Shown one piece after another: positions 18,147 through 26,868 of a stretch of DNA of 64,000 bases (position 1 is the stretch's first letter; every line of letters begins with the position of its first letter). The notes under the pieces are model-generated. The model was not told where the DNA came from and made no database searches. It worked only from the letters and a program-made list of their open reading frames with translations. Source of the DNA: JANQHS01 sp965227315 (GTDB lineage: Bacteria > Bacteroidota > Bacteroidia > Cytophagales > CCMP332). The stretch spans positions 3,162,001-3,226,000 of the forward strand of contig OZ245737.1 in NCBI GenBank assembly GCA_965227315.1, read 5' to 3'. Both the position numbers and the translations under genes were made by a program.

Positions 18147-19160
18147 TTGAAGATCTTCTCTGACATTTCTTTAGCAGACTACAATAGTTTTGGTATTTCA
18201 GCCAAGGCAAAGAAGGTTTTTGTCCTTGAGAAGGAATCCGATCTAGAGGAGCTTTCCGAGCATCAGCTTCGCAGTCCCATATTGATCCTTGGTGAGGGAA
18301 CAAACACTCTTTTTTCCGGTGATTTTGAAGGAAGTATTGTTAAAATGGGGATCAGGGGAATTGCTTTCGGTGAAAAGAAAGATGGTTTTCAGGAAGTGAG
18401 AGCGGGCGGAGGTGAGAATTGGCATGATCTGGTTTTAAAAACGCTTCAACATGGACTAAGAGGGCTTGAAAACCTTTCACTGATCCCGGGCTCTGTTGGG
18501 GCCGCGCCGATTCAAAACATCGGTGCCTACGGGGTGGAGGTTTGCGATTTTATTGAAAGCGTGGAAGGCTTTGATCTGACGGAGCAAAGAACCAGGGTTT
18601 TGAGCAGGGATGAGTGTGGGTTCGAGTACAGGACCAGCATCTTTAAAAAGGACCTTCGGGACAGGTTTCTGGTGACCCATGTCAATTTCAGACTGGAGAG
18701 AGAATGGACCTCTCTGAACACGAGTTACAGGTCGCTGAGATCGTATTTGGATGAGCATGGGATTGTCGACCCTGATCCTGTACAGCTCAGCAAGGCGGTG
18801 ATCGATATTCGAAACTCCAAGCTTCCTGATCCTAAGCAGATCGGTAATGCCGGGAGTTTCTTTAAGAACCCGGTTATTGATCGGGAAGAATTTATTTACC
18901 TAAAATCCCGTTATCCAGATGTTGCAGGTTTCGAGCAGAAGGATGGGAGGGTAAAGGTCTTTGCCGGTTGGTTGATTGAAAATCTAGGTTGGAAAGGAAA
19001 AAAACTTGGAAATGCCGGTGTTCATAAAGACCAGGCCCTGGTTATCGTTAATTTAGGGAATGCAAAAGGTGAGGAGGTCAAAATGCTGGCTCAAAAATTG
19101 ATTGACGAGGTGCGGGAGGCCTATGGTATAGAACTCGAACCTGAAGTAAGGATTATATGA
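18147..19160 (+). CDS. murB: UDP-N-acetylenolpyruvoylglucosamine reductase
   Basis: MurB reduces the MurA product to UDP-MurNAc in the cytoplasm. The 337-residue length and insertions fit type I MurB. FAD-binding LILGEGTNTLF, LSLIPGSVGAAPIQNIGAYGVE, the substrate-site YRTSIFK, catalytic Ser in NAGSFFKNP, and the C-terminal catalytic Glu in LEPEVRII are all present. The start must be TTG at 18147, since a TGA lies five codons upstream and no ATG precedes the conserved ISLADYNSFGI. murA lies about 1 kb downstream on the other strand. It overlaps the next gene by four bases. Confidence 0.95.
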   Translation: MKIFSDISLADYNSFGISAKAKKVFVLEKESDLEELSEHQLRSPILILGEGTNTLFSGDFEGSIVKMGIRGIAFGEKKDGFQEVRAGGGENWHDLVLKTLQHGLRGLENLSLIPGSVGAAPIQNIGAYGVEVCDFIESVEGFDLTEQRTRVLSRDECGFEYRTSIFKKDLRDRFLVTHVNFRLEREWTSLNTSYRSLRSYLDEHGIVDPDPVQLSKAVIDIRNSKLPDPKQIGNAGSFFKNPVIDREEFIYLKSRYPDVAGFEQKDGRVKVFAGWLIENLGWKGKKLGNAGVHKDQALVIVNLGNAKGEEVKMLAQKLIDEVREAYGIELEPEVRII

Positions 19161-19711
19161 ATCAAAGGATTGGCATGCTGTTCGTTCTGATCGCCTTTTT
19201 CCCGGGCTTTCTTCCCCTGGTTTCATTCGCGCAAACCATGGTGGCTGAAAAGCGGGAGAGTCCGATAGAGATGGCCACTTATAAGTACCGTGATTCATAT
19301 ATCAAGGTGACTTATGGAAGCCCATATAAAAGAGGGAGGGATATCTTTGGCAATCTTGTGCCTTACGATCAGGTTTGGCGCACCGGAGCAAACGAGGCTA
19401 CGGAGATTACTTCGACAAGAAATATCATGTTTGGAGGAAAATTCCTGAAGGCAGGTACCTATTCCATATTCACAATTCCAGGAGTTGATCAGTGGATGGT
19501 CATACTGAACAAAGAAGTTGGGCAGTTCGGGGCCTTTGAGTATGACCGGACCAAGGATATGATGAGGGTGGAGATCAAGCCCATAGAAACACCGGACTCC
19601 AGTGAGAATTTTCTGATCAATTTTTCCCCTTCAGATAAGGAAAAAGAAGTCATTCTTTTTTTATGGTGGGATCGCACCCGTATCGAGATTCCTATAGGTA
19701 TTGTAAATTAG
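19157..19711 (+). CDS. Secreted DUF2911 protein
   Basis: 184 residues with a signal peptide (MLFVLIAFFPGFLPLVSFAQ, cut near there). The mature part is a DUF2911 domain: IKVTYGSPYKRGRDIFGNLV, then VWRTGANEATEI and KAGTYSIFTIPG, which are its most conserved stretches. The domain is probably beta-rich and exported; its function is unknown. The start ATG overlaps the murB stop by four bases, so it is probably translated from the murB transcript. Confidence 0.88.
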   Translation: MNQRIGMLFVLIAFFPGFLPLVSFAQTMVAEKRESPIEMATYKYRDSYIKVTYGSPYKRGRDIFGNLVPYDQVWRTGANEATEITSTRNIMFGGKFLKAGTYSIFTIPGVDQWMVILNKEVGQFGAFEYDRTKDMMRVEIKPIETPDSSENFLINFSPSDKEKEVILFLWWDRTRIEIPIGIVN

Positions 19712-19714
19712 GGT

Positions 19715-20188
19715 ATGAGATCGATGCAAAACTGGCTGGATGAATACGCTGAAAGCCATCAGAATAGCACGAACAAGATCGTTCATTGGATCTGTGTTCC
19801 ATTGATCATGTTCAGCATACTCGGATTGTTCTGGCTTGTGAAATTCAATCTTGGCCTGCCCGCAGCATATTCAGAGTATCAAAACCTGGCCTCGGTTCTG
19901 ATAATCCTGGCGCTGCTTTTCTATGCTCGGATCTCTATACCCATGGCCATAGGAATGCTTTTCGTGACCGCGATCATGGTTTTGGGGATCAGGTCTGTGG
20001 AATCTCTGGGGTCGAATGTTCTGCTACTTACCTGTATCGTCGTTTTTGTTCTTGCCTGGATAGCCCAGTTTATTGGTCATAACATAGAGGGTAAGAAGCC
20101 CAAGTTTCTCAAGGATGTACAGTTCCTGCTTATCGGACCTGCCTGGATCCTGGGATTCATTTATAATAAGTTGGGGATCAGATACTGA
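19715..20188 (+). CDS. Mpo1-like/DUF962 membrane protein
   Basis: 157 residues with four or five hydrophobic helices. The His-bearing motifs of the family are visible: YAESHQNSTNKIVHWICVP near the N-terminus and IAQFIGHNIEGKKP in the second half. Yeast Mpo1 of this family is an Fe(II)-dependent dioxygenase in 2-hydroxy fatty-acid alpha-oxidation; the bacterial function is inferred from the shared histidines. It follows the DUF2911 gene by three bases and converges with murA, one base apart. Confidence 0.88.
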   Translation: MRSMQNWLDEYAESHQNSTNKIVHWICVPLIMFSILGLFWLVKFNLGLPAAYSEYQNLASVLIILALLFYARISIPMAIGMLFVTAIMVLGIRSVESLGSNVLLLTCIVVFVLAWIAQFIGHNIEGKKPKFLKDVQFLLIGPAWILGFIYNKLGIRY

Positions 20189-20189
20189 T

Positions 20190-21500
20190 TCAGTCCTCGA
20201 TCCTTGTGATCTTGGCTCCAAGCTGCTTCAACCTTTCATCGATATTCTCGTAGCCCCGATCGATCTGGTCGATGTTCAGAATTCGGCTTGTTCCTTTTGC
20301 AGATAAAGCCGCGATGAGCAATGAGATACCGGCCCTGATATCAGGGGATGTCATGGTGATGCCGCGAAGCTGGACTTTCCTGTTTAAACCAATTACAGTA
20401 GCCCTGTGTGGATCGCAGAGAATGATCTGTGCGCCCATATCGATCAGCTTGTCAACGAAGAATAACCTGCTCTCAAACATCTTCTGGTGGACCAATACTG
20501 TTCCGTTTGCCTGGGTTGCCACAACGAGTATTACACTGAGAAGGTCAGGTGTAAAGCCGGGCCAGGGTGCATCGGCTATGGTGAGGATGGACCCATCGAT
20601 GAAGGTCTCGATCTCGTAGTTTTCCATGGCCGGAACGTGAAGGTCGTTTCCAACCTGCCTGACCTCAATACCAAGTTTTCTGAAGACCTCCGGAATTATT
20701 CCCAGGTCGGTAAAGCTTACCTCTTTGATGGTGATCTCTGAACCGGTCATCGCTGCCATCCCAATAAAACTGCCAACCTCTATCATATCGGGTAGTAGGG
20801 TGTGGTTTGCTCCACCCAGAGAATCCACTCCATCTATGACCAGCAGGTTCGATCCGATACCTTTGATCTTTGCTCCCATTCCCACCAGCATTTTGCAGAG
20901 CTGCTGAATGTATGGTTCGCAAGCGGCGTTATAAAGGGAAGTCGTTCCTTCCGCTAGCACTGCAGCCATGATGAGATTTGCCGTTCCGGTAACCGAGGCT
21001 TCATCCAGAAGCATATTCGCACCCTTTAAGCCTTTGGAATGAAATTCATAAAGCTTATGGTCAAGGTTATAATCGAATTCTGCTCCCAGGTTTTGAAACC
21101 CGAGAAAATGTGTATCCAGCCTTCTTCTGCCGATTTTATCACCACCGGGTTTAGGTGATTTTCCTATTCCGAATCGGGCCAGCATTGGTCCCAAGGTCAT
21201 TACGGAGCCCCTGAGTGCTGTGGCTTTTTGATAATAATCAGCGGAATCGAGATAATTGAGATCTATAGAATCTGCTTTAAAGGAGTAACTATTCTCTCCG
21301 ACCTTATTGACCTTGACTCCAAGATCCTTGAGGATGTCGATGAGCCTCATGACATCCAGGATCTCCGGAATATTGTTGATGATTACCTCCTCAGGGCTGA
21401 GGAGTGTGGCACAGATAACCTGTAAGGCTTCATTCTTTGCACCTTGAGGTACAATGGACCCAGATAGTTTATGACCACCTTGGATCTCGAATACACCCAT
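20190..21500 (-). CDS. murA: UDP-N-acetylglucosamine 1-carboxyvinyltransferase with Asp at the fosfomycin site
   Basis: MurA transfers enolpyruvate from PEP to UDP-GlcNAc, the first committed step to peptidoglycan. The 436 residues have the two-domain fold with N-terminal GSIVPQGAKNEALQ (conserved Lys-Asn) and the loop KPGGDKIGRRRLDTHF. In E. coli the matching loop is LPGGCTIGARPVDLHI with Cys115, the fosfomycin target; here Asp121 takes that place, as in mycobacterial and chlamydial MurA. Asp supports catalysis but is not alkylated, so fosfomycin resistance is predicted. One base separates it from the DUF4290 gene upstream. Confidence 0.96.
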   Translation of the reverse strand: MGVFEIQGGHKLSGSIVPQGAKNEALQVICATLLSPEEVIINNIPEILDVMRLIDILKDLGVKVNKVGENSYSFKADSIDLNYLDSADYYQKATALRGSVMTLGPMLARFGIGKSPKPGGDKIGRRRLDTHFLGFQNLGAEFDYNLDHKLYEFHSKGLKGANMLLDEASVTGTANLIMAAVLAEGTTSLYNAACEPYIQQLCKMLVGMGAKIKGIGSNLLVIDGVDSLGGANHTLLPDMIEVGSFIGMAAMTGSEITIKEVSFTDLGIIPEVFRKLGIEVRQVGNDLHVPAMENYEIETFIDGSILTIADAPWPGFTPDLLSVILVVATQANGTVLVHQKMFESRLFFVDKLIDMGAQIILCDPHRATVIGLNRKVQLRGITMTSPDIRAGISLLIAALSAKGTSRILNIDQIDRGYENIDERLKQLGAKITRIED

Positions 21501-21501
21501 C

Positions 21502-22125
21502 TCAGTTTCTTCTTTTCCTAAACCTTCTGCCCTTGGACTGGTTCCGGTTACTGCTCCCTTGCTGATTGCTTTGTTTAAAGCTCATCTCCAGATGCCCGGA
21601 TTCCCTTGCTCCCTTGATGTCTGGATCCAATCTACCACCTGAAATTTCTTTTAACTGCTTGGCGATCACTTCGTCATCGGCTACCTCCCGGTTCCAACTA
21701 TAGGAGAGGTTTTTCATCAGCCTGATCAGGTATACTTCCGCATCCTTTCTTTTCTGAGGATCTTCGATCTCCAATGCTTTTTCGATCAGCAGTTCAAGGT
21801 TATGTCCATAAACCCTGAACTTGATCCTCTTCTGAGCATAAGGCATCTTTCTCGGCTTTCTGTTCACCATAGTGGGGTTGGGTGGAGGAAACGGTGAATC
21901 TATATCCAGGGAGTAGTCGGAAATGATAAAAAGGTGATCCCAGAGCTTCTGCACATTTTCTTCAGTGTCCATATAATTCGGATTGATCTGCTTCATCAGA
22001 TCGATCAGGAGATAGGATAATCTTGTCCTTTCCTCCTTATTATCAACCGATTTGATGTGGCTGACAATGTTCTGAATATTCCTCCCGTACTCTCTCAGTT
22101 TAAGAGTTCCGCGGCTTTCTATCAT
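21502..22125 (-). CDS. DUF4290 protein
   Basis: 207 residues, mostly helical and soluble, with the DUF4290 sequence features LREYGRNIQNIVSHI, LWDHLFIISDYSLDIDSPFP and YGHNLELLIEKA. The C-terminus after about residue 180 is a basic tail (NRNQSKGRRFRKRRN) that could bind nucleic acid. The family is confined to Bacteroidota and has no known role. It sits between uvrD (12 bases) and murA (1 base), an arrangement that points to one operon. Confidence 0.88.
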   Translation of the reverse strand: MIESRGTLKLREYGRNIQNIVSHIKSVDNKEERTRLSYLLIDLMKQINPNYMDTEENVQKLWDHLFIISDYSLDIDSPFPPPNPTMVNRKPRKMPYAQKRIKFRVYGHNLELLIEKALEIEDPQKRKDAEVYLIRLMKNLSYSWNREVADDEVIAKQLKEISGGRLDPDIKGARESGHLEMSFKQSNQQGSSNRNQSKGRRFRKRRN

Positions 22126-22137
22126 GTGAAATGGTGG

Positions 22138-24393
22138 TTATTTAGCGTGAATTTTGAGCTTAGCAAAGCTAAGTAATAATGTTTTTTCGCCAAAATCATC
22201 AAAATTCACTACCGCTTTCTTCTGATGATTATAAACCTCAATTTTTCCGACCATGCCAAAACCGAATTTGGGATGCTCAACCTTCATTCCCTCAATGAGC
22301 TTGGAGGGATCATCCGGAACGAAATCCGCTGGGGGTTTGTAGCTGGTTTTTACCTTTTTGAGGGGGCGAAGATTGGTGACCGGTGTTTTTGGTTGCTCTT
22401 TCCTTCTGGCATAGGCCGGAGGAATAGAACTTGCCCTAGCGAAGCCTGTCGCACGTTGGTTTTGAAAAACGAATTGACTCGGAATCTCTTCCAGGAATCG
22501 ACTCGGTTCGCAGGAATTCAGCATTCCGTACCTATACCTTGTGGCCGCATGTGTCAAAACCAACTTTTTCTTGGCCCGGGTGATGGCCACATAAAACAAC
22601 CTTCTTTCTTCTTCCAGATCTGCCCTTGAGCTCATCATCATTTGAGAAGGGAAAAGATCTTCCTCAAGCCCGGTGATAAAGATATGATCGAACTCCAGGC
22701 CTTTGGCGGCATGTATGGTCATCATTGTCACGCGATCATCATCTCCCGAATCATTGTCCTGATCTGTCAGCAAGGCAATATCCTGCAGGAAGGAAGCCAG
22801 AGATCTGTCTTCGGCGTCCGTATTATCAGTGAATTCCCTTATTCCGCTGAGGAGTTCCTGGATATTCTCATATCTTGCCAGCCCTTCGATTGATTTATCT
22901 TCATAATACTCCTTGAGCAATCCGGAGTTCTTGATGATCGTTTCAGCCGCGGAATAAGCATCCTTATTGGCCGATTCCAATTGGAAATGTTTGATCAGCG
23001 AGGCAAACTCCATGATCCCGTTTCCGATCTTTCCCTTAAAGTATTTATGGGCTTCGCCAATGATATCCCAGATGCTGACCTTTCTTTCTTCTGCAAGAAC
23101 GATGATCTTGGAAATGGTCGTTGGCCCGATCCCTCTTTTGGGAAAGTTGATGATACGTTTCAGCGCTTCCTCATCTTTGGGGTTTATGGTGAACCGCATA
23201 TAGGCCAGCGCATCCTTGATCTCTTTCCGTTGATAAAACGAAATACCTCCATAGATGCGATAAGGAATGTTCACCTTGCGGAGAGCTTCTTCCAGGGCTC
23301 TGGACTGTGCATTTGTACGATAGAGGATCGCGAAATCCGAGTTTCGTAACTGCTTGTTCATCTTCTCCTGAAAAATGGAAGAGGATACAAGTCGGCCCTC
23401 CTCACTATCGGTTGAGGCTCTGACCAACTCGATTCTTTCACCGGGCTCATTGTCTGTCCAAACCTCCTTGGAGAGCTGAGTCTTATTGTTGGCAATCACA
23501 TGATTTGCAGCCTCTACGATCGTTTTTGTCGACCTGTAATTCTGCTCAAGCTTAAAAACCTGCTGATCCGGATAGTCCTTCTCGAAATTGAGGATATTGC
23601 CGATATCGGCCCCCCTGAAAGCATAGATGCTTTGGGCATCGTCCCCAACAACACAGATATTCTGGAAGCGGGAAGCCAGTTTTTTGGTGAGCAGGTACTG
23701 TGAATAGTTGGTGTCCTGAAACTCATCGACCAGTACAAACCTGAACCTGTCCTGATACTTGTTCAGGACATCCATATTGTTCGAGAAAAGGAGATGGGTG
23801 TAATACAGCAGGTCATCAAAGTCCATGGCCTGGGACCGGAAGCAGCGCTCGAAATATTCTTTGTAAATTCTACCAAGCTCAGGTCTCTGCGATTCATAAT
23901 CCTCTGAAACCAGGGATTCGTTTTCCAGGTATTCATCCGGCCCGATCAAGCTGTTCTTGGCCATGGAGATCTTGTTTAAGACCATGTTGGGTTTGTAAAG
24001 CTTGTCGTCAAGATTCAAGCCTTTGATCACTGACCTGATCAGGGATTTTGAGTCGTCAGTATCGTAAATGGTGAAATTGCTCGGGAATCCTACTTTGTTT
24101 CCTTCAGCTCTGAGTATCCTGGAAAAAACCGAATGAAAGGTTCCCATCCACAGGTTTCTGGCATCCTCTCCGGTCACCGAGATGATCCGTTCTTTCATTT
24201 CTCTGGCGGCCTTATTTGTGAAGGTCAGTGCCAGGATGTTAAACGGGTCCATGCCATTCTCAATCAGCCACGCAATTCTGTAGGTCAATACACGGGTTTT
24301 TCCTGAGCCCGCACCCGCAAGCACCATCATCGGTCCTTCCTTATGAGTTACGGCATTTCGTTGAGATTCGTTTAGGGATCCTAGATCTAACAT
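22138..24393 (-). CDS. UvrD/PcrA-type DNA helicase
   Basis: 751 residues from the ATG at 24393 (MLDLGSLNESQRNAVTH); an upstream TTG at 24435 would add 14 residues of no known homology. Superfamily 1A motifs are AGAGSGKT (Walker A), FRFVLVDEFQDTN (Walker B), GDDAQSIYAFRGAD, QNYRSTKTI, and TIHAAKGLEFDHIFITG. The C-terminal end (about the last 60 residues) is a Tudor-like domain, IEGMKVEHPKFGFGMV, as in PcrA, which binds RNA polymerase. It unwinds DNA 3'-5' in excision and mismatch repair. It is divergent from the DUF3109 gene. Confidence 0.93.
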   Translation of the reverse strand: MLDLGSLNESQRNAVTHKEGPMMVLAGAGSGKTRVLTYRIAWLIENGMDPFNILALTFTNKAAREMKERIISVTGEDARNLWMGTFHSVFSRILRAEGNKVGFPSNFTIYDTDDSKSLIRSVIKGLNLDDKLYKPNMVLNKISMAKNSLIGPDEYLENESLVSEDYESQRPELGRIYKEYFERCFRSQAMDFDDLLYYTHLLFSNNMDVLNKYQDRFRFVLVDEFQDTNYSQYLLTKKLASRFQNICVVGDDAQSIYAFRGADIGNILNFEKDYPDQQVFKLEQNYRSTKTIVEAANHVIANNKTQLSKEVWTDNEPGERIELVRASTDSEEGRLVSSSIFQEKMNKQLRNSDFAILYRTNAQSRALEEALRKVNIPYRIYGGISFYQRKEIKDALAYMRFTINPKDEEALKRIINFPKRGIGPTTISKIIVLAEERKVSIWDIIGEAHKYFKGKIGNGIMEFASLIKHFQLESANKDAYSAAETIIKNSGLLKEYYEDKSIEGLARYENIQELLSGIREFTDNTDAEDRSLASFLQDIALLTDQDNDSGDDDRVTMMTIHAAKGLEFDHIFITGLEEDLFPSQMMMSSRADLEEERRLFYVAITRAKKKLVLTHAATRYRYGMLNSCEPSRFLEEIPSQFVFQNQRATGFARASSIPPAYARRKEQPKTPVTNLRPLKKVKTSYKPPADFVPDDPSKLIEGMKVEHPKFGFGMVGKIEVYNHQKKAVVNFDDFGEKTLLLSFAKLKIHAK

Positions 24394-24465
24394 GGGCAAT
24401 TTCGAGTGGCAAAAAAGGGATACTTTTTTGACCAAAAAAACATGCTTCTTTGAAAAAAATTCAGC

Positions 24466-25041
24466 TTGATAGAAATAGACAACGTGTTGATCAACGAGGA
24501 CCTTCTCGAAGAATATTTTTGCTGCGACCTAAATGCCTGCCTTGGAGCTTGTTGTGTGGAAGGGGAGGCCGGCGCCCCATTGCTTGAGGATGAGATTGAA
24601 GAGATCATCAAAAAAATTCCTTCCATTAAAAAATATCTATCAAAGGAGTCCAGGGAAATTCTGGAAAAAGAGGGACCTGCAAAAATGGATATAGACAGTG
24701 AATGGGTCACACCGACCATCGGGCAAAAAGAGTGTATCTACGCATATTATAATGATAAGGGAATTCTCAAATGCTCCTTTGAAGAAGAATGGTCTGGAAA
24801 GCAGGATGACTTTAAGAAACCGATCTCCTGCCATCTGTACCCTGCCCGGGAGGTCAGGCTTTTCGGCTCAACGGCTTTGAATTATCATCAATGGGATATT
24901 TGCTCGCCTGCATGCGAGCTCGGAAAGAGAAGTAAGATCCCTTTGTATGTCTTTTTGAAGGAGTCTCTTATTAGGCGATTTGGATCCGAATGGTATTCAA
25001 GCCTTGAACAGATTGCCGTTGAAATAAAAAAGGGAACCTAG
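24466..25041 (+). CDS. Cys-rich DUF3109 protein
   Basis: 191 residues. A likely metal site is formed by CCDLNACLGACC near the N-terminus, a middle Cys (KECIYAYY), CSF, SCHLYPARE and WDICSPACELG, ten or more cysteines in all. The family is related to YkgJ-type putative zinc- or iron-chelating proteins; the actual metal and function are unknown. The only start that keeps the conserved MIEIDNVLINEDLLEEYF is TTG at 24466, as TGA lies five codons upstream. Its stop lies inside the palindromic terminator shared with the M2 peptidase gene. Confidence 0.88.
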   Translation: MIEIDNVLINEDLLEEYFCCDLNACLGACCVEGEAGAPLLEDEIEEIIKKIPSIKKYLSKESREILEKEGPAKMDIDSEWVTPTIGQKECIYAYYNDKGILKCSFEEEWSGKQDDFKKPISCHLYPAREVRLFGSTALNYHQWDICSPACELGKRSKIPLYVFLKESLIRRFGSEWYSSLEQIAVEIKKGT

Positions 25042-25050
25042 GTTCCCTTT
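25029..25050. terminator. Bidirectional terminator in a perfect 22-base palindrome
   Basis: AAAGGGAACC-TA-GGTTCCCTTT is a perfect palindrome. It can fold as a 9-bp stem with a CTAG loop, preceded by an A-run and ended by T-runs on both strands. It lies between the convergent DUF3109 and M2 peptidase genes and contains the DUF3109 stop codon. Confidence 0.75.
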
Positions 25051-25055
25051 CAAGA

Positions 25056-26858
25056 TCAGATGCTTTCAGGAAGTGCATAATCCCTTCCTTCATTTAATTC
25101 CTTAAGATATTCGGTCAGGGGAGCAAAGTACTCCAACATGGGCTTGGCTGACATCGCCTGGCCGGTGCTTTCCTCCAATAAGACCCTCCAGTCCTTGGTA
25201 GCTCCGGGAGATAGTACTCCGTAAAGGAAATCCCCCACTTCTTTGCTACCGTAATAGTTGGTATTTCTCGGATCCTGCTTGAGGATCTCCCTGGCTATGT
25301 GATTGTGGAATTGGAAAAGCAATGCATAGGATAGGGCATAATCATAGTATTGGGCTGCGTCGTTATTGATATGGGTCTTGGATGCAGCATCACAATACTC
25401 TGGCCCTCTTTCCGATGGTGGTTCAATTCCCTGATATTTTCTTTTATAGCTCCACCATACTTCATTGAATTGCTCGGCGGAGATATCCCGACTATACAGA
25501 TCGTGCTCAAAATGCGTCATCACTCCCGCTGAAAAGGGAATAAAGGTGATATAGTTCAATGCTTCTTTCAGAAGAATTCTCAATTCATCGGTTTCGGTTC
25601 CCGGTTCGATCAATCCCAGATTCTCAATAAATGGCTTTTGCATAGCTGCGAGCCCAAGCATGGACCCTATAGCCTCGTGATATGCCCTGTTCGCTCCACC
25701 CCTCAGTAATGGCGGAACATTGGGGTTGGTATAAGCCATGTAATAATAGATATGTCCGTATTCATGATGTGTGGTTTCATACCATCTTGTATTGGGTTCG
25801 ACCGACATCAGGGACCTTACATCGTTCTTCAAGTCCATATGCCATGCCGATGCATGATTGTTTTTGGAATAATCAGCTCCCTCGGGAAGCGGGTAGAGAT
25901 CGGAGAGCTCCCAGAAAGAGGCCGGCAATTCCTCAAACCCAAGGCTGACATAGAATCTTTCGGATTGTTTTAATAACCACTCATCGCCTTTTTCTTCCAG
26001 AGCAGCATCCAAGTCGAAACCCTCTACTTCGACCACTTCCGACCAATCCTGTCCCCAGCGGTTGGGCAACCAGTGAGCAGGAAGAAGCTGGGGAACCTCT
26101 TCTCCATATTTCTCTGCCATTTCATATCTCATATACGTGTGCAGTTCCCTGTAAAGAGGCCAGACGTCGGAGATAAGCTGCTCGTTGAGTTGCATCATTT
26201 CATCAACGCTCATTTCGTAATCCGAAACCTGATATGCAAAGTAGTTCTCATAACCCAGATTTTGTACGGTTTCATTTCTAAGATCTCTTAGCTCCGCAAG
26301 TCCATCCCTGAGGACGACTCCGACCTCTTTGCTGGATTCCCAAACCTTTTGCCTTTTCGCAACATCGGTTTCTTCCACAAGCATTTGATCTATCTGGTTG
26401 GTAGAAACCGTATCACCATCCATGACGAATTTGAATCCAAACAGGTCGGTATTTTGCTTTAATTCCTTCTCGATCCTTTTGGAAGTAGCCTCTCCTGCCG
26501 ATTCGGGATTGTTGGCTGCGGCGTAGAGGATCTTCTCAAGTTGCTTTACCTGAAGCTCATCCAATTGATCCTTGCTTTCCAAGTACTTTTTGGCATTCTC
26601 GATCACCTCCTGAGATCCTGAGAATTTTGCAAAGGCTTCATTTGCATCCTTGGCTTCCTGTTCGGTAATGGTGTCCCCGGGATAGATCTTGGTATTGGCT
26701 TTCCATTCCGCCTTAGCGGATGTATAGTACAGCTCCAGAAATGTAGTCGTGTAATCATCGATGAAGGCCTGTGCTTCATCGGCTATGCTTTGCTCCGGCT
26801 CAGAAGAGCATGATAAGAGGATTGAGGAAGCAAATAGTAGATTGAGAATTCTTTTCAT
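25056..26858 (-). CDS. M2 family peptidyl-dipeptidase (ACE-like) lipoprotein
   Basis: 600 residues from ATG at 26858; the frame is open a further 33 codons upstream but the lipoprotein signal MKRILNLLFASSILLSCSS fixes the start. The lipobox LLSC implies lipid attachment at Cys17. The zinc site is HHEYGH with H365, E366 and H369, followed by the third ligand in YHEAIGSM. This is the pattern of M2 (angiotensin-converting-enzyme-like) gluzincins, which remove C-terminal dipeptides. It is probably at the inner face of the outer membrane or in the periplasm and degrades peptides. It follows mtaB by ten bases. Confidence 0.9.
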   Translation of the reverse strand: MKRILNLLFASSILLSCSSEPEQSIADEAQAFIDDYTTTFLELYYTSAKAEWKANTKIYPGDTITEQEAKDANEAFAKFSGSQEVIENAKKYLESKDQLDELQVKQLEKILYAAANNPESAGEATSKRIEKELKQNTDLFGFKFVMDGDTVSTNQIDQMLVEETDVAKRQKVWESSKEVGVVLRDGLAELRDLRNETVQNLGYENYFAYQVSDYEMSVDEMMQLNEQLISDVWPLYRELHTYMRYEMAEKYGEEVPQLLPAHWLPNRWGQDWSEVVEVEGFDLDAALEEKGDEWLLKQSERFYVSLGFEELPASFWELSDLYPLPEGADYSKNNHASAWHMDLKNDVRSLMSVEPNTRWYETTHHEYGHIYYYMAYTNPNVPPLLRGGANRAYHEAIGSMLGLAAMQKPFIENLGLIEPGTETDELRILLKEALNYITFIPFSAGVMTHFEHDLYSRDISAEQFNEVWWSYKRKYQGIEPPSERGPEYCDAASKTHINNDAAQYYDYALSYALLFQFHNHIAREILKQDPRNTNYYGSKEVGDFLYGVLSPGATKDWRVLLEESTGQAMSAKPMLEYFAPLTEYLKELNEGRDYALPESI

Positions 26859-26868
26859 ATTCGAAATT

